Origin: Pegoplata infirma
Lineage: Eukaryota > Arthropoda > Insecta > Diptera > Anthomyiidae
Direction of reading: 5' to 3'
Assembly (NCBI GenBank): GCA_963921195.1
Contig: OY992537.1
Location: forward strand, 151,933,844-151,997,843
Length of the DNA stretch: 64,000 bases
The translations under genes were made by a program, and so were the position numbers. Shown here piece after piece: positions 43,658 through 55,690 of this stretch (position 1 is its first letter; the number at the start of each line of letters is the position of its first letter). The notes beneath the pieces are model-generated. The model searched no databases. It had not been told where the DNA came from and saw only the letters and a program-made list of their open reading frames with translations.

Positions 43658-43772
43658 TAAAGGTGAGTAAGTTGCTCGATTTTCACGTGAAAATCTGTCA
43701 AACTCGCTGAAGAGGTATTCTGTTCACTGGTGCAAAACCGGCAAAATAACCCGGTATATGTTGCATCAATAC

Positions 43773-44005
43773 CAAGGTTGGCAATCGAAACGAATAACGG
43801 TATCGATATCGGTATTGGTATCGTTTTTTTTTATTTATTTCAGTATCGGTTACGGTATTTGAGTTGAATCGGTTACGGTATTACCGATACCGAAACTTCG
43901 ATACCGATACGTACCGGTGTTATCGAAAAAAATGCTAAAAATATAAAAAACGCATAAAAACTTAATTTTTTTTTTTCAATTTAATACTAAAACACGTATT
44001 AACGT
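43773..44005. mobile_element. hAT end, fragment (CGGTATTGGTATCG arrays)
   Basis: It starts CAAGGTTGGCAATCGAAACG, then holds many ACGGTATCG/CGATACCG motifs up to 43925. It is close to the left end of the hAT at 52374. No matching right end was found; the CCCGGGT element begins at 44006. Confidence 0.75.
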
Positions 44006-44098
44006 CCCGGGTGAAAATGACAATGTATGTTCATATATGATGCATATATGGATGTCCATACAAGTGCATATCCGTAATATGAGGGTACATGTACACTA

Positions 44099-44948
44099 GA
44101 GTGTCCCTTATTTTGGAAATGTTGAGACGGTACCCCCTCATTTTTTTCCTTTTGACTAAAAAATAACTCAGGAAAAATTTTACGCCCCTACGACCACGCC
44201 TTCCCTACGCGACGGGGCCTTAAAGAACGGGGCCTTAAAAATAATTTTTCCATACAAACCAAAAAATTTTTTTTTGATTTTTAATTTGTTATTAATTATA
44301 ATATTACTTGACTAGCTTATTCACGACAAAAAATTTGATTTTGGTGGGATGAGGCTTTCAGTTCTAAAAAATTTTTCGAAAAAAAAAATTTAGAGCTTTT
44401 GGGGTCCTACAGTAAAAATTTTTAAAAAAATTTTTTTTTTAGTTTTGACAAGCAACGGTTTTAGTTGTAATGTTGCTTTTAATGGTATATATTCATAAAA
44501 AAATATTATTCATATCTGTGACATCTTGATCGTGTATCGAAAAATATCAAAAATGCATTTTTTACCCTTTTTTAGATCACGATAAAGATGTCACAGATAG
44601 GAATAATATTTTTTTATAAAAATATATCATTAAAAGCAACAATTCAACTAAAACGGTTGCTTGTCAAAACTAAAAAAAAATATTTTTTAAAAAATTTTTA
44701 CTGTAGGACCCCAAAAGCTCTAAATTTTTTTTTTCGAAAAATTTTTTAGAACTGAAAGCCTCATCCCATCAAAATCAAATTTTTTGTCGTGAATAAGCTA
44801 ATCAAGTAATATTATAATTAATAACAAAAAAATTAAAAATCAATAAAAAGGGGCGTAAAATTTTTCCTGAGTTATTTTTTAGTCAAAAGGAAAAAAATGA
44901 GGGGGTACCGTCTCAACATTTCCAACATTTCCAAAATAAGGGACACTC
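44099..44948. mobile_element. 850-bp foldback (long hairpin) MITE, TSD TA
   Basis: GAGTGTCCCTTATTTTGGAA and its complement end the element, with TA outside both. Inverted arms of about 400 bp run inward (GACGGTACCCCCTCATTTTT; GGGGTCCTACAGTAAAAATT), leaving a loop near 44540-44575. The left arm has an extra GACGGGGCC-containing segment near 44190-44240 not seen on the right. Confidence 0.88.
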
Positions 44949-45573
44949 TAATGTACACTAATTATCATACATTGTCATACATGAATTTGTATGTAAATTT
45001 TTTTTTGTATTTTTTATTATTTATATTTGAAATTTTTCAAATATAAATAATTTGTACTAATTGATGATGACACTGATTTTTTAATAAAAACTAACGAATA
45101 TTTTAAAAATATACTTTGGACTTTATGATACATTAGGAAGAATTAACCACTTTTCGAAAGAATTCACAAATAAAATACATTCGATTTTTATAGTCACTGA
45201 ATACAATATCAATATTTCTTGGAATGGATTCGATTTTTACCATTAAATCGAATTCTCGTTTATGAGAATTTTAAAAACTAAATGCATTCTTTATTTCATT
45301 TATTTATTATTCATGAGACTTTTAAAAATCGAATTTATAAAAACTTACGCATTCAATTTCAAAGTTGAATGAAAAGAAACCGAATTCATTCTATATTTTA
45401 AAATCAAATGTAAATTCATTCGATAAATTGTGATTGGGGAATGCAATCATTAAAGTGTAATTCAGAACACCAAATCTTATTAAGGGATGAAATCCTTCGC
45501 AGCTCTGACAGTAATACCTCTGACAGAATGTTCGAATTTTCTTCTAAATTTGGTTGTTTACGTTAGTGCCGTT
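44949..45573. other. E1 interior, AT-rich
   Basis: Collinear with 60500-61260 of E1 copy 2; no coding sequence. It lacks the 144-bp tandem duplication seen in copy 2. Confidence 0.6.
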
Positions 45574-46069
45574 TAGAGATGGGCACGTGAGTGAATTTTG
45601 ACTCACGCACGCTGACGCTCACGAAATAAAAATATTACTCACGCACGATCACGCACGAAATTCTTTTTTCTGCCCACGTTCACGCACGCTCACGTGAGTA
45701 AATAAATTTTTTCTCACGCTCACGAAAAAATCACGCTCACGCAGACTCACGAAATTAAGATTAGCAAATTTTTATTTTACTTCTTCGATTTCTTGCACAA
45801 AAATTATTGAATTTCCTTAAAACAATAATGAAAATCACAATTTTGAATTAATTACCCTTAAAATTCAATATAATAACGATTTCTGTTTCCAACAGCACAA
45901 AACAATCACGCAAACTCACGAAACAAAAATTACTCACGCACGAAACTATTTTTTTTAATCACGTGCACTCACGATCACGTGAGTAAAAATAAATTTCACT
46001 CACGATCACGCGTGATTCACGCGTGAATCACGTGAATCACGAAAAATTCGTGTCACGCGCGCATCTCTA
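45574..46069. mobile_element. 496-bp non-autonomous hAT, TSD GTGCCGTT, TCACGCACG arrays
   Basis: TAGAGATGGGCACGTGAG and CGCGCGCATCTCTA form the ends; exact GTGCCGTT lies at 45566-45573 and 46070-46077. E1 copy 2 has the single uninterrupted site at 60489-60496. More than twenty CTCACG/CACGCACG/CGTGAG motifs fill the two ends, leaving a 120-bp AT-rich centre. Confidence 0.94.
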
Positions 46070-46462
46070 GTGCCGTTCATATTCGCCTATAGAATACAGA
46101 AATTATAATCAATCTTGATTATGTATGATCAATATTGTCCGACCGAAAGACTTTTTCAGACTGAACCCATACAAAAACTTCGTTCAATTTTGCAAAGTTC
46201 TGCCGAACCCAACCTTAGATAGATAGATAGATTGATTATTTATTTTCTTTTTTTTCAAAAATTGTTAACAAAATATTACATATTTATATAACTTAATTAT
46301 TAGATAATAAATAATATACAGCATGGTTTTAAACCGTCTGCTGGAAAATTGTTTTTTTAACTTTAAACATTTTATTTTTAAAAATTAAATTCAGATATTA
46401 AAAAATTTCTATATTTTAAAGCTTCCTTAATAAAATTAAAAAGGTTGAGCCAATAAGTACCC

Positions 46463-48382
46463 TCACCACCATTTAAAACGTAAATAAAGGTGGATTTTTT
46501 TGCTAACGTACATAGAACATAACCTGGTACTCTCTTCTCTTTGCTGATTTCCATTTAACCATAAAAGACCACCTCTTGCCTTTATTATGTATGAAATTTG
46601 TTCTTGATTAAACGTCTCATTACAGTACGCTATCCCTTTTGTGTAATCTAAGTGCTTGAAAATTCTATGTTGACTTTGTTGTGCATTTAATATATGCTCT
46701 TGACGCTTTCTTGATTTCATTTCCTCAAGTAAATTTATGCAGGTCTGGGACCATATTGATTTACATTGCTCTAAATCGTTGTGTGGTATATCGTTTTCTA
46801 TTAATTTGTTTTTTAAATCAGCGTACCAATAAATATTCTTGGATATAATCTTTAATGATAGTTTGTGGGGAAGTCTAATATTTGCATACTCAAAGAGTGT
46901 TTTATATATGTACTGAAGATGCAAACTATATGTAAAGAAATGGCTTTCTTCTTGACCTGTTTCTAAAGCTAATACATAGTTGGGTGTACAATTTGGAAGC
47001 CTTAAAATTCTTTTTGTAAACATTCTTTGAATTTTATCTACATCATCGAACCACGCGTAATCATTTTTGGCCATAACGTGCTTTGTGTACGACAGTTTTG
47101 GAGTTAATGTTATTGCCAAATATTTGTATTGGGACACAACTTTAACAATTTCGCCATTAAACGTCCAGCTGTCTTGAGCACCAACTCTACCTCCCTTTCT
47201 GAAAATCATTATTTCGGATTTAGTTAGATTAACTTCCATACCCCATATTCGACAATATTCCTCAAGTTTGTTACTCATTTTTTGCAAGGTACTTGTATTT
47301 TCTGCTAACATCACAATATCATCAGCATACATTAATACACGAATATTCATATCATCAATGTACAAACCACCTCCAATATGGTCATGAATATCGTTTAAAT
47401 ATAAGGAGAATAACAAAGGAGAAATTAAGCAACCTTGCTTTACTCCAGTACATGTTTCAAAATCATTTGAGAGCTCTGAACCAGTCCAAACTGAAGATTT
47501 CGTGTTTTGATATATCTTTTCAATGAAATTTACAATCTTAGTAGATAAACCTAATTTATGCAGTTTATAAATCAATAGATTTCTTGGCACACGATCGAAA
47601 GCCGCTTTAAAATCTACAAAGAACGCATATACTTTCTTATTTTCCGAAAATTTTATATTTACTATGGATGATAAGTTATATATGTTATCTATGGTAGAAT
47701 ATCCTTTGCGAAAGCCTGCTTGGTACTCATTTAATATTTCTTTTTGATTTACCCATTCCGTTATTCTTTGACTAATTATGCCCATCAATATCTTCCCAAT
47801 GCTATTCATAAAAGAAATGCCTCTGTAGTTGCAAGGTTGGTTTACGTCACCTTTTTTGTAAATGGGAAAAATAATACTATGTTGAAAAGCTTCATTTGAT
47901 TCACGACCATCTAGCATTTGAGTAAAAACATTTGTTAAAACTTCCAGGAACTCATTGCTGGCATTAATTAAAAACTCGTAGGGTATACGATCTTCTCCTG
48001 GAGCTTTATTAGGTTTAAATCTAGCCAGTTGACTTTTAACCTCATGTATCGTAATTGGTGTATCTAATTCATCTACCATTATTAGATTAGCGGCATAATA
48101 TAACTCGACTGATTGTACTGTGGGGTTTAGCAAGGTTTTAAAATAAGACCTAAAATCTTCTGCACTAATATTTCCTCCGATATAACTATTGCTGTGTCTT
48201 AATTCTCTTGCTAAAGCCCACCACTTTTTACTGTCGTTAATACTACTAAGTTTAGCTTCTATTTGTTTGTAATACTCTTTTTGTTTTGATTTATATAAGT
48301 TTTGGTATCTGTTTTGTTGCTCGCTATATTTGGCTTTATCTTCCGTTAAATTAGACTTTCTGAAAGTTTTCAATAAATCCAT
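46463..48382 (-). pseudogene. LINE ORF2, reverse transcriptase part
   Basis: The minus frame encodes KPNKAPGEDRIPYEFL, IIFPIYKKGDVNQPCNYRGI, YQAGFRKGYSTIDNIYNL, AFFVDFKAAFDRV (motif A), GVKQGCLISPLLFSL and MYADDIVMLAE (YADD). Compared with the ORF at 1-3087 it has an in-frame loss of about 45 residues after KLSYTKHV. A frame change near 46530 replaces the C-terminal zinc knuckle after TRLCS. The catalytic core is therefore intact but the C-terminal region is not. Confidence 0.9.
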
Positions 48383-49290
48383 GGTATATAAACTTTTAAA
48401 ATAATGTTTTTCAGATCATTTAAAACAACTTCTGATTTTTGTTCCATTAAAGTTCTTAAACTAATATTCATAGCATTTTTATAATTTTCAGCATTACGAT
48501 CATTCCACTTTAGCTTGGGAAGTAAATTTATCATTTTTGTGTTGCCACGAGTTTTGTCAGTTACTATATTGAGCAATATAGGCAGATGATCTGACGATAT
48601 ATGTGGGTCAACTACGAAACTGTTTACTAAATTTAGGAGATCAAAAGACACTGCGCAAAAATCATTAACTGAGCTACCAACTCCACTAATAAAAGTATAA
48701 TCGCCTTCTTCATCACCATTTGTTCTACCATTTAGTATTACCAACCCGTAATCATTACAAAATTCCAAAAAACGTTTGCCATTTGTATTTACAATTACGT
48801 CTTTTGATTTTCTTTTTTCTGTCGTAGCTGGAAACGAACTAATAATATTTTCATCTATACATTGTTGCTCTTCACCTAACCGTATGTTTAAGTCACCCAT
48901 GATTATTGGGTTAACAATATTATTAATTTGCATAAATTCCTTTAAGGTATCAAATTCTTGATTCCAGTTCGCCCCTCTCAGATATTGTGGTATAATTGTG
49001 AATTCAAAAGAGTTGGATTTTACTAATATATTATCTATTTCACCGTAAGTTCTGTAGATACACTTCACACCAATTTTAGCCAAATCTTTACGAACCCCAC
49101 AAACATATCCGCCAATACCTCTTCCATATATGCTATTTCTGGAGGCTGGTTTCCACATAGTATCAAAATTTCTGAATTTATTTTGAAATTTTATTATATT
49201 TTTGGCTTCTACATGAGTTTCTAACAACACAAATATATCATTTTTCTCTACGTATGTAAACAAATCGAGGCGATGGTACTTATTTTCCAA
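48370..49290 (-). pseudogene. LINE ORF2, endonuclease part
   Basis: The minus frame encodes NVHGLENKYHR (just upstream of the first in-frame start), IFVLLETHVEAKN, YGRGIGGYVCGVRKD, IIMGDLNIRLGEEQ and SSDHLPILLNI, the AP-endonuclease motifs. It ends in a frameshift at about 48375, where roughly 30 residues present in the ORF at 1-3087 are missing before the RT frame begins. The two frames overlap by 13 bases. Confidence 0.9.
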
Positions 49291-49400
49291 CCCATGTACA
49301 TTATATGAATAATTTTAATATTTATTTTATCATTAAATTTTATTCTGTTTACATTTTTTTCTAAATTTTTTTTGAATTTCCTTTTCCTTCTGAATTTTAA

Positions 49401-50216
49401 TTAGTTTTTTGAATTTGCTTTATCTAAAATTTGATTATAATCTAAACTAATACTAACAATCTGCTCACCATAAATTTCCTTTAAAATATCTTCGCCAGTC
49501 TTATCTCCACACATCAATAAGTTGTTTTTGTTCCAGAACAATTTGTTTCCTTCTATTACCATTTTGTCATCCCTCACTGAGACTCGTTTATCTTTATGAA
49601 TCGTAATTATATCCTTTTTAAGCTGCATCATTACCTTCTTATTTCTTTTGCGATCCGTACAAAGATCCCGCTCTATATAAATGGACTTTCCAGCTAATTT
49701 CTTCGTATGCTTAAAAATTTCTGATACCATAGATACAGACTTTAGTTCAACCAAAATCGTCATTTTTTCATCTTTTTCAAATATTTTCTTCGTTTGCTCA
49801 ATGTCCACCTTTTGGTTTATCTTTAGGTCGTCTTTAAACATTTTTTTGACTGCACCGTAAGCTGATTTTTGGCTTGCCAGGCCCCTTATTATTATTTTTT
49901 TCTTTCCTAAATCTTCTTCAAGTTGCTTCATTCGACGCTGGTCTTCTTCTCTATTTTCTTGTAGTTTTTTAACCTCTTCCTGTAACTGCTTATTTTCACC
50001 GGCTAATCTACTAACTTCAAATTTAACTTCATCAATGTTCTCCTTTACCTCCATCATATCGCTTTTTGTGGGCAGATTTTTTAATTTTTCATCTAATAGG
50101 GACGACATTAAATTTACCAAATCTGTCGACTGCATATTTCCTACTTGGACATTTGTAGGCGAAATTTCACATAATTTTCGTTTTGGATTTTGTGTGTCTA
50201 TCGGTGTATTAACCAT
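49401..50216 (-). CDS. LINE ORF1, coiled-coil RNA-binding protein
   Basis: This is a 271-codon intact frame from ATG 50216 to a stop at 49401. Residues about 45-105 form a heptad-rich coiled coil (EVKKLQENREEDQRRMKQLE). Then KKIIIRGLASQKSAYG begins a fold resembling the RRM of L1-type ORF1 proteins, and a basic stretch (DRKRNKKVMMQLKKD) follows. Such proteins trimerise and coat LINE RNA. No CCHC knuckles are present, so it differs from the gag-like ORF1 at 16680-17330. It precedes ORF2 by about 100 bp. Confidence 0.85.
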   Translation of the reverse strand: MVNTPIDTQNPKRKLCEISPTNVQVGNMQSTDLVNLMSSLLDEKLKNLPTKSDMMEVKENIDEVKFEVSRLAGENKQLQEEVKKLQENREEDQRRMKQLEEDLGKKKIIIRGLASQKSAYGAVKKMFKDDLKINQKVDIEQTKKIFEKDEKMTILVELKSVSMVSEIFKHTKKLAGKSIYIERDLCTDRKRNKKVMMQLKKDIITIHKDKRVSVRDDKMVIEGNKLFWNKNNLLMCGDKTGEDILKEIYGEQIVSISLDYNQILDKANSKN

Positions 50217-51576
50217 ATTTTATTTATATATTAATAACAATTCGGTAACGGTAACGGTTGCAATGGTTGTTAACCGGATTAAAAAAACAGCAATCTGGCA
50301 GCACTGTTGACAATAGTAAATAAAAACAATATTTTGGCAGAAAGAGCCAGCTGATGATTGATGTTTATTCTTTTATTTACTTCTGTTGCTTGAGTGAAAT
50401 TATCACAAAATTATTTACTTCCAGTAAAATATATCGTGAACCTATATTCAAAATATGCCAACTCAAATTTGACGGAAATGAGTTTCCGATGGCAAATAGC
50501 TCCCCTATGTAATACCTATCTGCCATAAAAATTTCAGAGCAAAAAAATAATTTGTTGTCGTTTTACATCCATTTTTGTTATTCTGCTAACTCAAAGTACA
50601 TATTTTTTTGGTGGAAATAAATGCCAACTCCCATTATAAATTTCCAAAAATTTTTCAAAAAAATTTTTTAAAAAAATTAGACCACATATCTTATTGCATT
50701 TGCCATGCTAAACACGAATCTTGTAAAGATTTTGATATCTAATGACTGGTTCTCGAGATATTGCCATTTTGAAAATATCGGTAAATAGTGTTTGCAAAAA
50801 AAAATTGCTTATATTTATGTAACTTTCAAACTATTTATCAGATTGAAACATAATGAATGGGGTAAATAAAGTCAATGATATAAGCTTTCAAAATAGCTAG
50901 TTTGGAGTGACCCTATTGCAATACAGCGTGAGTTACAGAGTGCCAAAGTTGACCACCCTGAGATTAAAAGGCTTTCGGAGCTAGTAACTTTTAAAAATAT
51001 GCAAAGATTTTTAATTTTTTGTTCAGTTTTTGCAATTACCGTACTAAGGATAACAAAAACCAAAAAAAAAAAAAAATTTTAAAATTTTTCAAAAAAAAAT
51101 GTATTTTTATTTTCCGACAAAATATGCCAACTGTAAAAAAATATTTGTTTTTTGATATAGTAATAAATGCCATCTCTGAAAAATACGCGAACAAATGCAA
51201 AATATGAAAATTTTTGCATAGGTAAAAATTGTTTAGAATATTTAAACCACCTTGTGGAAGGTACATTGTTTATTTTTGCAAAAATATGCGAAATAAATAG
51301 TTTTTTAGCTCTCCTGAACAGTAAGCTTTTTCATGTTGGCATTTATTGAATATAGTTCGACGATATAACAAAATTTTTAAGTTAAAATCGAAATTTTATG
51401 AAATAAACTGCACGCAGACTTCTGGGATTAACAACACTGCTGGTCAACGCTTTAATGTTTGTTCCGGTCACCTTTTCAACTTTAAATATTCGGTGCAAAC
51501 TTAATTTTATAAAGCAAAATGTAGGGACGTAAGTAACACACGTCTGCTTTTAACAAAACTCAAACCAATTTTCTCA
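50217..51576 (-). promoter_or_regulatory. LINE 5' leader (putative internal promoter region)
   Basis: 1.36 kb between the LINE 5' end and ORF1. It is AT-rich and repeats ATGCCAACT (50455, 50622, 51123; complement near 51348). I cannot tell whether part of it (about 50614-51350) is a separate insertion. No promoter element is identified. Confidence 0.4.
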
Positions 51577-51980
51577 CCCAACCTTTAAAAAAATGTTTTT
51601 AAGACATGTATGCTATGCAGATGCATAGCATATATGAAGGTGTATGACATATACCTATCCACACATAGTTGCATACATTTACATATATGGAATATTACAT
51701 TACTTGTGAATGTTCATATATGCTCCCATATATGACATTTATTTCCATATATTGTTTATATTCTATCATACATGTAAACATGTATGAACATTAGACTGAT
51801 TTTTTGTTTGTATGAAAAATATTTTTTTTTGGAATTTCAAAAAAGTGTAGGCGGAATATAGTAAAACTAGGTCAAAAAATACGATTCTGAAATTTTTGGC
51901 CAAATCGGACCACGGGATCACGAGGCGCATCGCGGTCAAAGTTTCAGAACTCTAGAGCAAATCGAAAAAAAAATTACATA

Positions 51981-52064
51981 CCCCGGGTAAAAATGAAATA
52001 TATATGATCATATATGAAGATATATGGATCATATGTGGATTTATATAATTCATTTTTACCCGGG
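51981..52064. mobile_element. 84-bp CCCGGGT micro-MITE E3, TSD TA
   Basis: CCCCGGGTAAAAATGAA and TTCATTTTTACCCGGG enclose a run of ATATATG/CATATGTG palindromes. TA flanks both sides. The opposite arm of E2 near 55790 carries the empty site ATTACATACTT (in complement), so the boundaries are firm. Confidence 0.92.
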
Positions 52065-52373
52065 TACTTAAGACTTTTTATATCACTTTTCTGACTAATT
52101 TCCCTGTGCTGAGTTCAAAAAAGTTAATAAGTTTTTGAAATATCACGATTTGAATTTTGTTAAAAAATTTAATTTCTTACTCACTTTATGTGCGACATCT
52201 ATATTTCTACTTGGTCAACCAATTGCAATTGCCTTGTCAAACAATTGCCATTATCATAGACAACAACCATACAGCAAATACAACTCTAAAAACGATTTTT
52301 TCTTAGTATTTGCTACTGCCATCTCTTGTCACGAATGAATAATGTCAATTATTTAAATTTAATGGATTTTAAT

Positions 52374-53840
52374 CAGGGTTGGCAACCGAAACGAATAACG
52401 GTATCGGTAACGGTATTGGTATTACATATTTTTTATATCGGTAACGGTAAAGGTAACGGTATTTTCAATTATTTAGGTAACGATAAACCGTTACCGAAAC
52501 ATCGATACCGGTACGTACCGGTATTATGAAAAAATTTACCCAAAGTGTTAAAAAGTCATATATATATATACTAACTATTAATTACACTACTAAACATCGA
52601 AAATGCGACTGGGACGCGACCTTATACACTTAATAACAATAGTTTTGCTGGTCAAAAATCCATTCTCCAAACTTTTCCATCACTTTAGGTTTTTTTTAGA
52701 AATTTGAGGTCAAAGTTCAAAAAAATTGCCTTTTGTGGACATTTTTGGAAAGTCATAGCGGATGAACCCGATGTGATGGCGGCTTAAAAAAAATCGAGGG
52801 TGAAGCTCTTTAAGATTCAGAACTCATTTGGTCAGTCGCGTTAACCCTTTGGGCACCAACTGTCTTTCAATGACGTCTTATTACCCAGTATTAAAAAAAA
52901 AATCGGTTAAAGCGATTGATCAAATGAGTTAAACATCTTAATGAGCAATGTTTATGATTTACCGTTGACTTATTTTTAAGTCGTCAGCACATCGAGTTCA
53001 TCTGCTATGAGTTGTCAAAAAATTCCGAAGACGCGGTTTTTTGTACACCCAAAAAAAAAACGTGGGTATTCAATACTAAAAATTTAACTAAAGTGCAGAA
53101 ATTGGTAACCAATACTAAAATTTTTAACTAATATTGTTCAAAACCAGTAAAAATTACTAAGTTTAGTACTTTGAAGATACTAAAATGATACTATGAGTTA
53201 TCAAAAATGGCAGGGGGAAAACAGAGCAAAACAAATTAGCAAAGCAATAATTTTACAGAAAGAAAATTTTCAATTTTTTTAAAGCGGCAATTATTTTTTT
53301 TGTTATGTCGTTTGTTTTTCAATAAAATTAAAAATTTTTTAATTTAAATTAGAGAAAAATTATAAAAAATTGACATCAAAAAGTGTTTTGTAAAATTACA
53401 AAATAATAAGTTTTGAACAAAAAATATTTTGAAGTTAGCAACCAGAGTCAGTAAAAGTACAAAAAAATTCTGTTATTTTTAAAATACAATTCAGGTTTGT
53501 CTCTTCTTTCATCATCGTACTAAAAAATGTTTACATTACGCGGCACTCACTTTTCTTGAATTGAGAATGTGATCATTGGTTGGACCGATTTTCACATATT
53601 CTTTTTCAAGATTTAGTTAATTGCGAATGTGACATTGGTTGGGCCGATTTCCTAATTGTTTTTTGTCCATATAACAATGCGAATAGTAGATTAAAAATAT
53701 TTTAAAAATCCGAATAAAGGTAATTTTTTTTTAGCGGTAACGGTATTTAAATATTTTTATTTCGGTATTGGTAACGGTAGTCAAAATTAAAGGGTTTTTA
53801 ATCGGTAACGGTATTGAAAGGGTAACGGTAGCCAACACTG
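52374..53840. mobile_element. 1467-bp non-autonomous hAT, TSD ATTTTAAT, GGTAACGGTATT arrays
   Basis: CAGGGTTGGCAACC and GGTAGCCAACACTG end the element, with exact ATTTTAAT at 52366-52373 and 53841-53848. GGTAACGGTA-type motifs fill 52395-52525 and 53735-53835. Near 53044 a CACCCAAAAAAAAAA sequence after TA resembles another MITE end, but I could not find its partner. Confidence 0.92.
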
Positions 53841-53941
53841 ATTTTAATAATCAAAGTCAAGGAGTACCAGATGTTTAAAATAAATCATGTAAAGTGAGAG
53901 TCTACTATCGCCGATTTTTATAACCTTATTTCTCTGTTTTA

Positions 53942-54797
53942 CACTCACAAAAAAAAAACTGTAATGTTAGCAAAAAAAGCTTGTAAGCCTACAAGAAAAT
54001 TTGCTGATTTTGAACCCACAATTTTTTGGTAAAGTTAGCAAAAATGTTTTGCCAAAAATTAGTTAACTAAAAATTTTTTTTATTTCAACTTAGTTCATGC
54101 ACCAAAATAATACATTAGTAGATTTACTAATTTTTTTGCTAATGCTGGTTAGCTAACTTTTAGCAAATTTTTAGTTGAGATTAGCATGTTAGCAAAAATA
54201 TCTTGTAAACTTCATTTAGCGCATTAGCAATTTTAAACAAAATTTGAACTAATTTTTTTTGCTAGATTTAAAATTGAGTTGACCAAAAATTTATACAAGC
54301 TTTTTTGCTAATATTAGCAAAATAAATGGTAATTTTTTTTTTATTTTCAGAAAACTTAAAATGGCACTATCTCGGAAACTAAGCTAAATAGAGCAAAATG
54401 GAGGCCATTTTTGGTTCTCGGGCTCTCCATAGTATCACCGGTCCTCTTCACATGCGTGGACCCTAATGGGCCCTAACTTTGGACCCAAAAAAGTTAGCAT
54501 TCCCGAAAATTTTAAAATGCTCATATCTCCGTAAATATTGCCGACACAACAAAAAGTCCGAAAGCATTTTTGTAGCTCTACACGTAGAACAAGACCGCAA
54601 AATAATCAAAAGCTCTCCGAGTAATATTTTTTAAGTTATCGAGTTTTTTAATTCTCAAGACCCCAGTGGTCCCCTTTAATCACGTATCTCAAAAACTAAG
54701 CAAGGTAGAGCGAAACGGACACAAATTTTGGATCAAAAACTATGACGATTTTTAATGAACCCAACTGGTCTAGGCCCAACTAGGTCTAGGCCCATAC
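53942..54797. mobile_element. Rearranged CACTCA-type MITE (inverted right end joined to left body)
   Basis: After TA, 53942-54100 is the inverted right end of the family seen at 5609-6477. From about 54105 it continues as the direct left body of that family up to the equivalent of about 6260. The far terminus is lost. Thus it has right-end sequence at both the terminus and junction side. Confidence 0.75.
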
Positions 54798-55690
54798 CAC
54801 AGAGTTGTGTTTTATTTAAAATCTAGGGGTTTTCTTTCCCGTCTAAACGCGCTTAAAGAAACATCTCAGTTCAAGAAAATTCAAATGAACAAATAATAAA
54901 AATAGGATGTATATTAATTCTATTTATACTTCATATTTTTTTTTCTTTTATTGTATGTTTAATTATTGAATTTTGTAATATCAAGATTTATTTTTGTTTA
55001 GTTCTGTAAAACTTGATCTACAATGGTTTACTAATTTTTCTGCGAGTAGATCTCAAAAATGTTCATTTACCTTTCCAAATATCCCCTAATAATCAAAAAA
55101 GGCATCGTTTTGAAATTTAACAACCTTCACTTTGAATAAGCCAACTTTTAGCAGATATTTTAACTTAATTAACTGTCATTTAATTTTAGAAAATAATAGA
55201 AATTTTCTTATAATTTCACTGATTCTTTTTCAGAAGTTTAGATTGTTTATCCGAAATTAGCAGATTTTTCTGCTAAAATCAGCCGATTTTGAATCTGAAA
55301 TCCGCAGAAAATTCTGATGTTTTTAAAGATTTGTCTGCTGATTCGATTAAGAGATTGTTTTAAAACCTAAGAATTCGTTTAAAAAGGTAAATATTTCAGA
55401 AATATCTCAAAACTATTTTTTTTTCGGTAATTTTAGTAATTTAGAATAACAAATCGGCAAAAAATAACAGAATTTGGAAAATTCTTTGGGTAATTTTGAA
55501 GATTTCCGTTTTTAAATTTGGGAATATGAATAAAAATGAATCCGGCAACGCTCCATTAATTCACTAAAACCATGTCTGCACTAACTGAAGTGTGGTTGTT
55601 GTCTAGAATAACTGTGTAGTGTAATAATATGGCAATGAGATGTCGCTCATATCGAAAATAAAAAAAAAAAAATTTAACAAAATTAAAATC
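54798..55690. other. AT-rich sequence with a fragment of the 29469-type MITE
   Basis: About 54955-55050 matches the right end of the MITE at 29469-30260 (CTGTAAAACTTGATCTACAA). The rest is unassigned. Confidence 0.4.

Larger units (their letters stand above)
46217..51576 (-). mobile_element. Complete 5.36-kb non-LTR retrotransposon with two ORFs, defective
   Basis: CCCAACCTT is duplicated at 46208-46216 and 51577-51585, and E1 copy 2 holds the near-identical empty site (60350-60358). On the minus strand the order is a 1.36-kb leader, ORF1, ORF2, a 3' UTR and a (TAGA)n tail at 46217-46232. ORF2 is related to that at 1-3087 but carries deletions. The length and two-ORF layout fit a jockey/I-superfamily LINE. 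Confidence 0.92.
44006..51793. mobile_element. CCCGGGTGAAAATG element E1, copy 1, split by three insertions and lacking its right tip
   Basis: It starts CCCGGGTGAAAATGACAATG and is collinear, in reverse, with the intact copy at 60112-61350. It is interrupted by a foldback (44099-44948), a hAT (45574-46069) and a LINE (46217-51576). The right tip after ACATGTATGAACAT (near 51793) is replaced by the flank of element E2. Unlike copy 2, no TA precedes 44006. Confidence 0.82.

Noticed and set aside
53044..53060. A complete CACCC-ended MITE inside the hAT at 52374
   Set aside because: Only one end is recognisable; no TA-flanked partner end was found before 53840.
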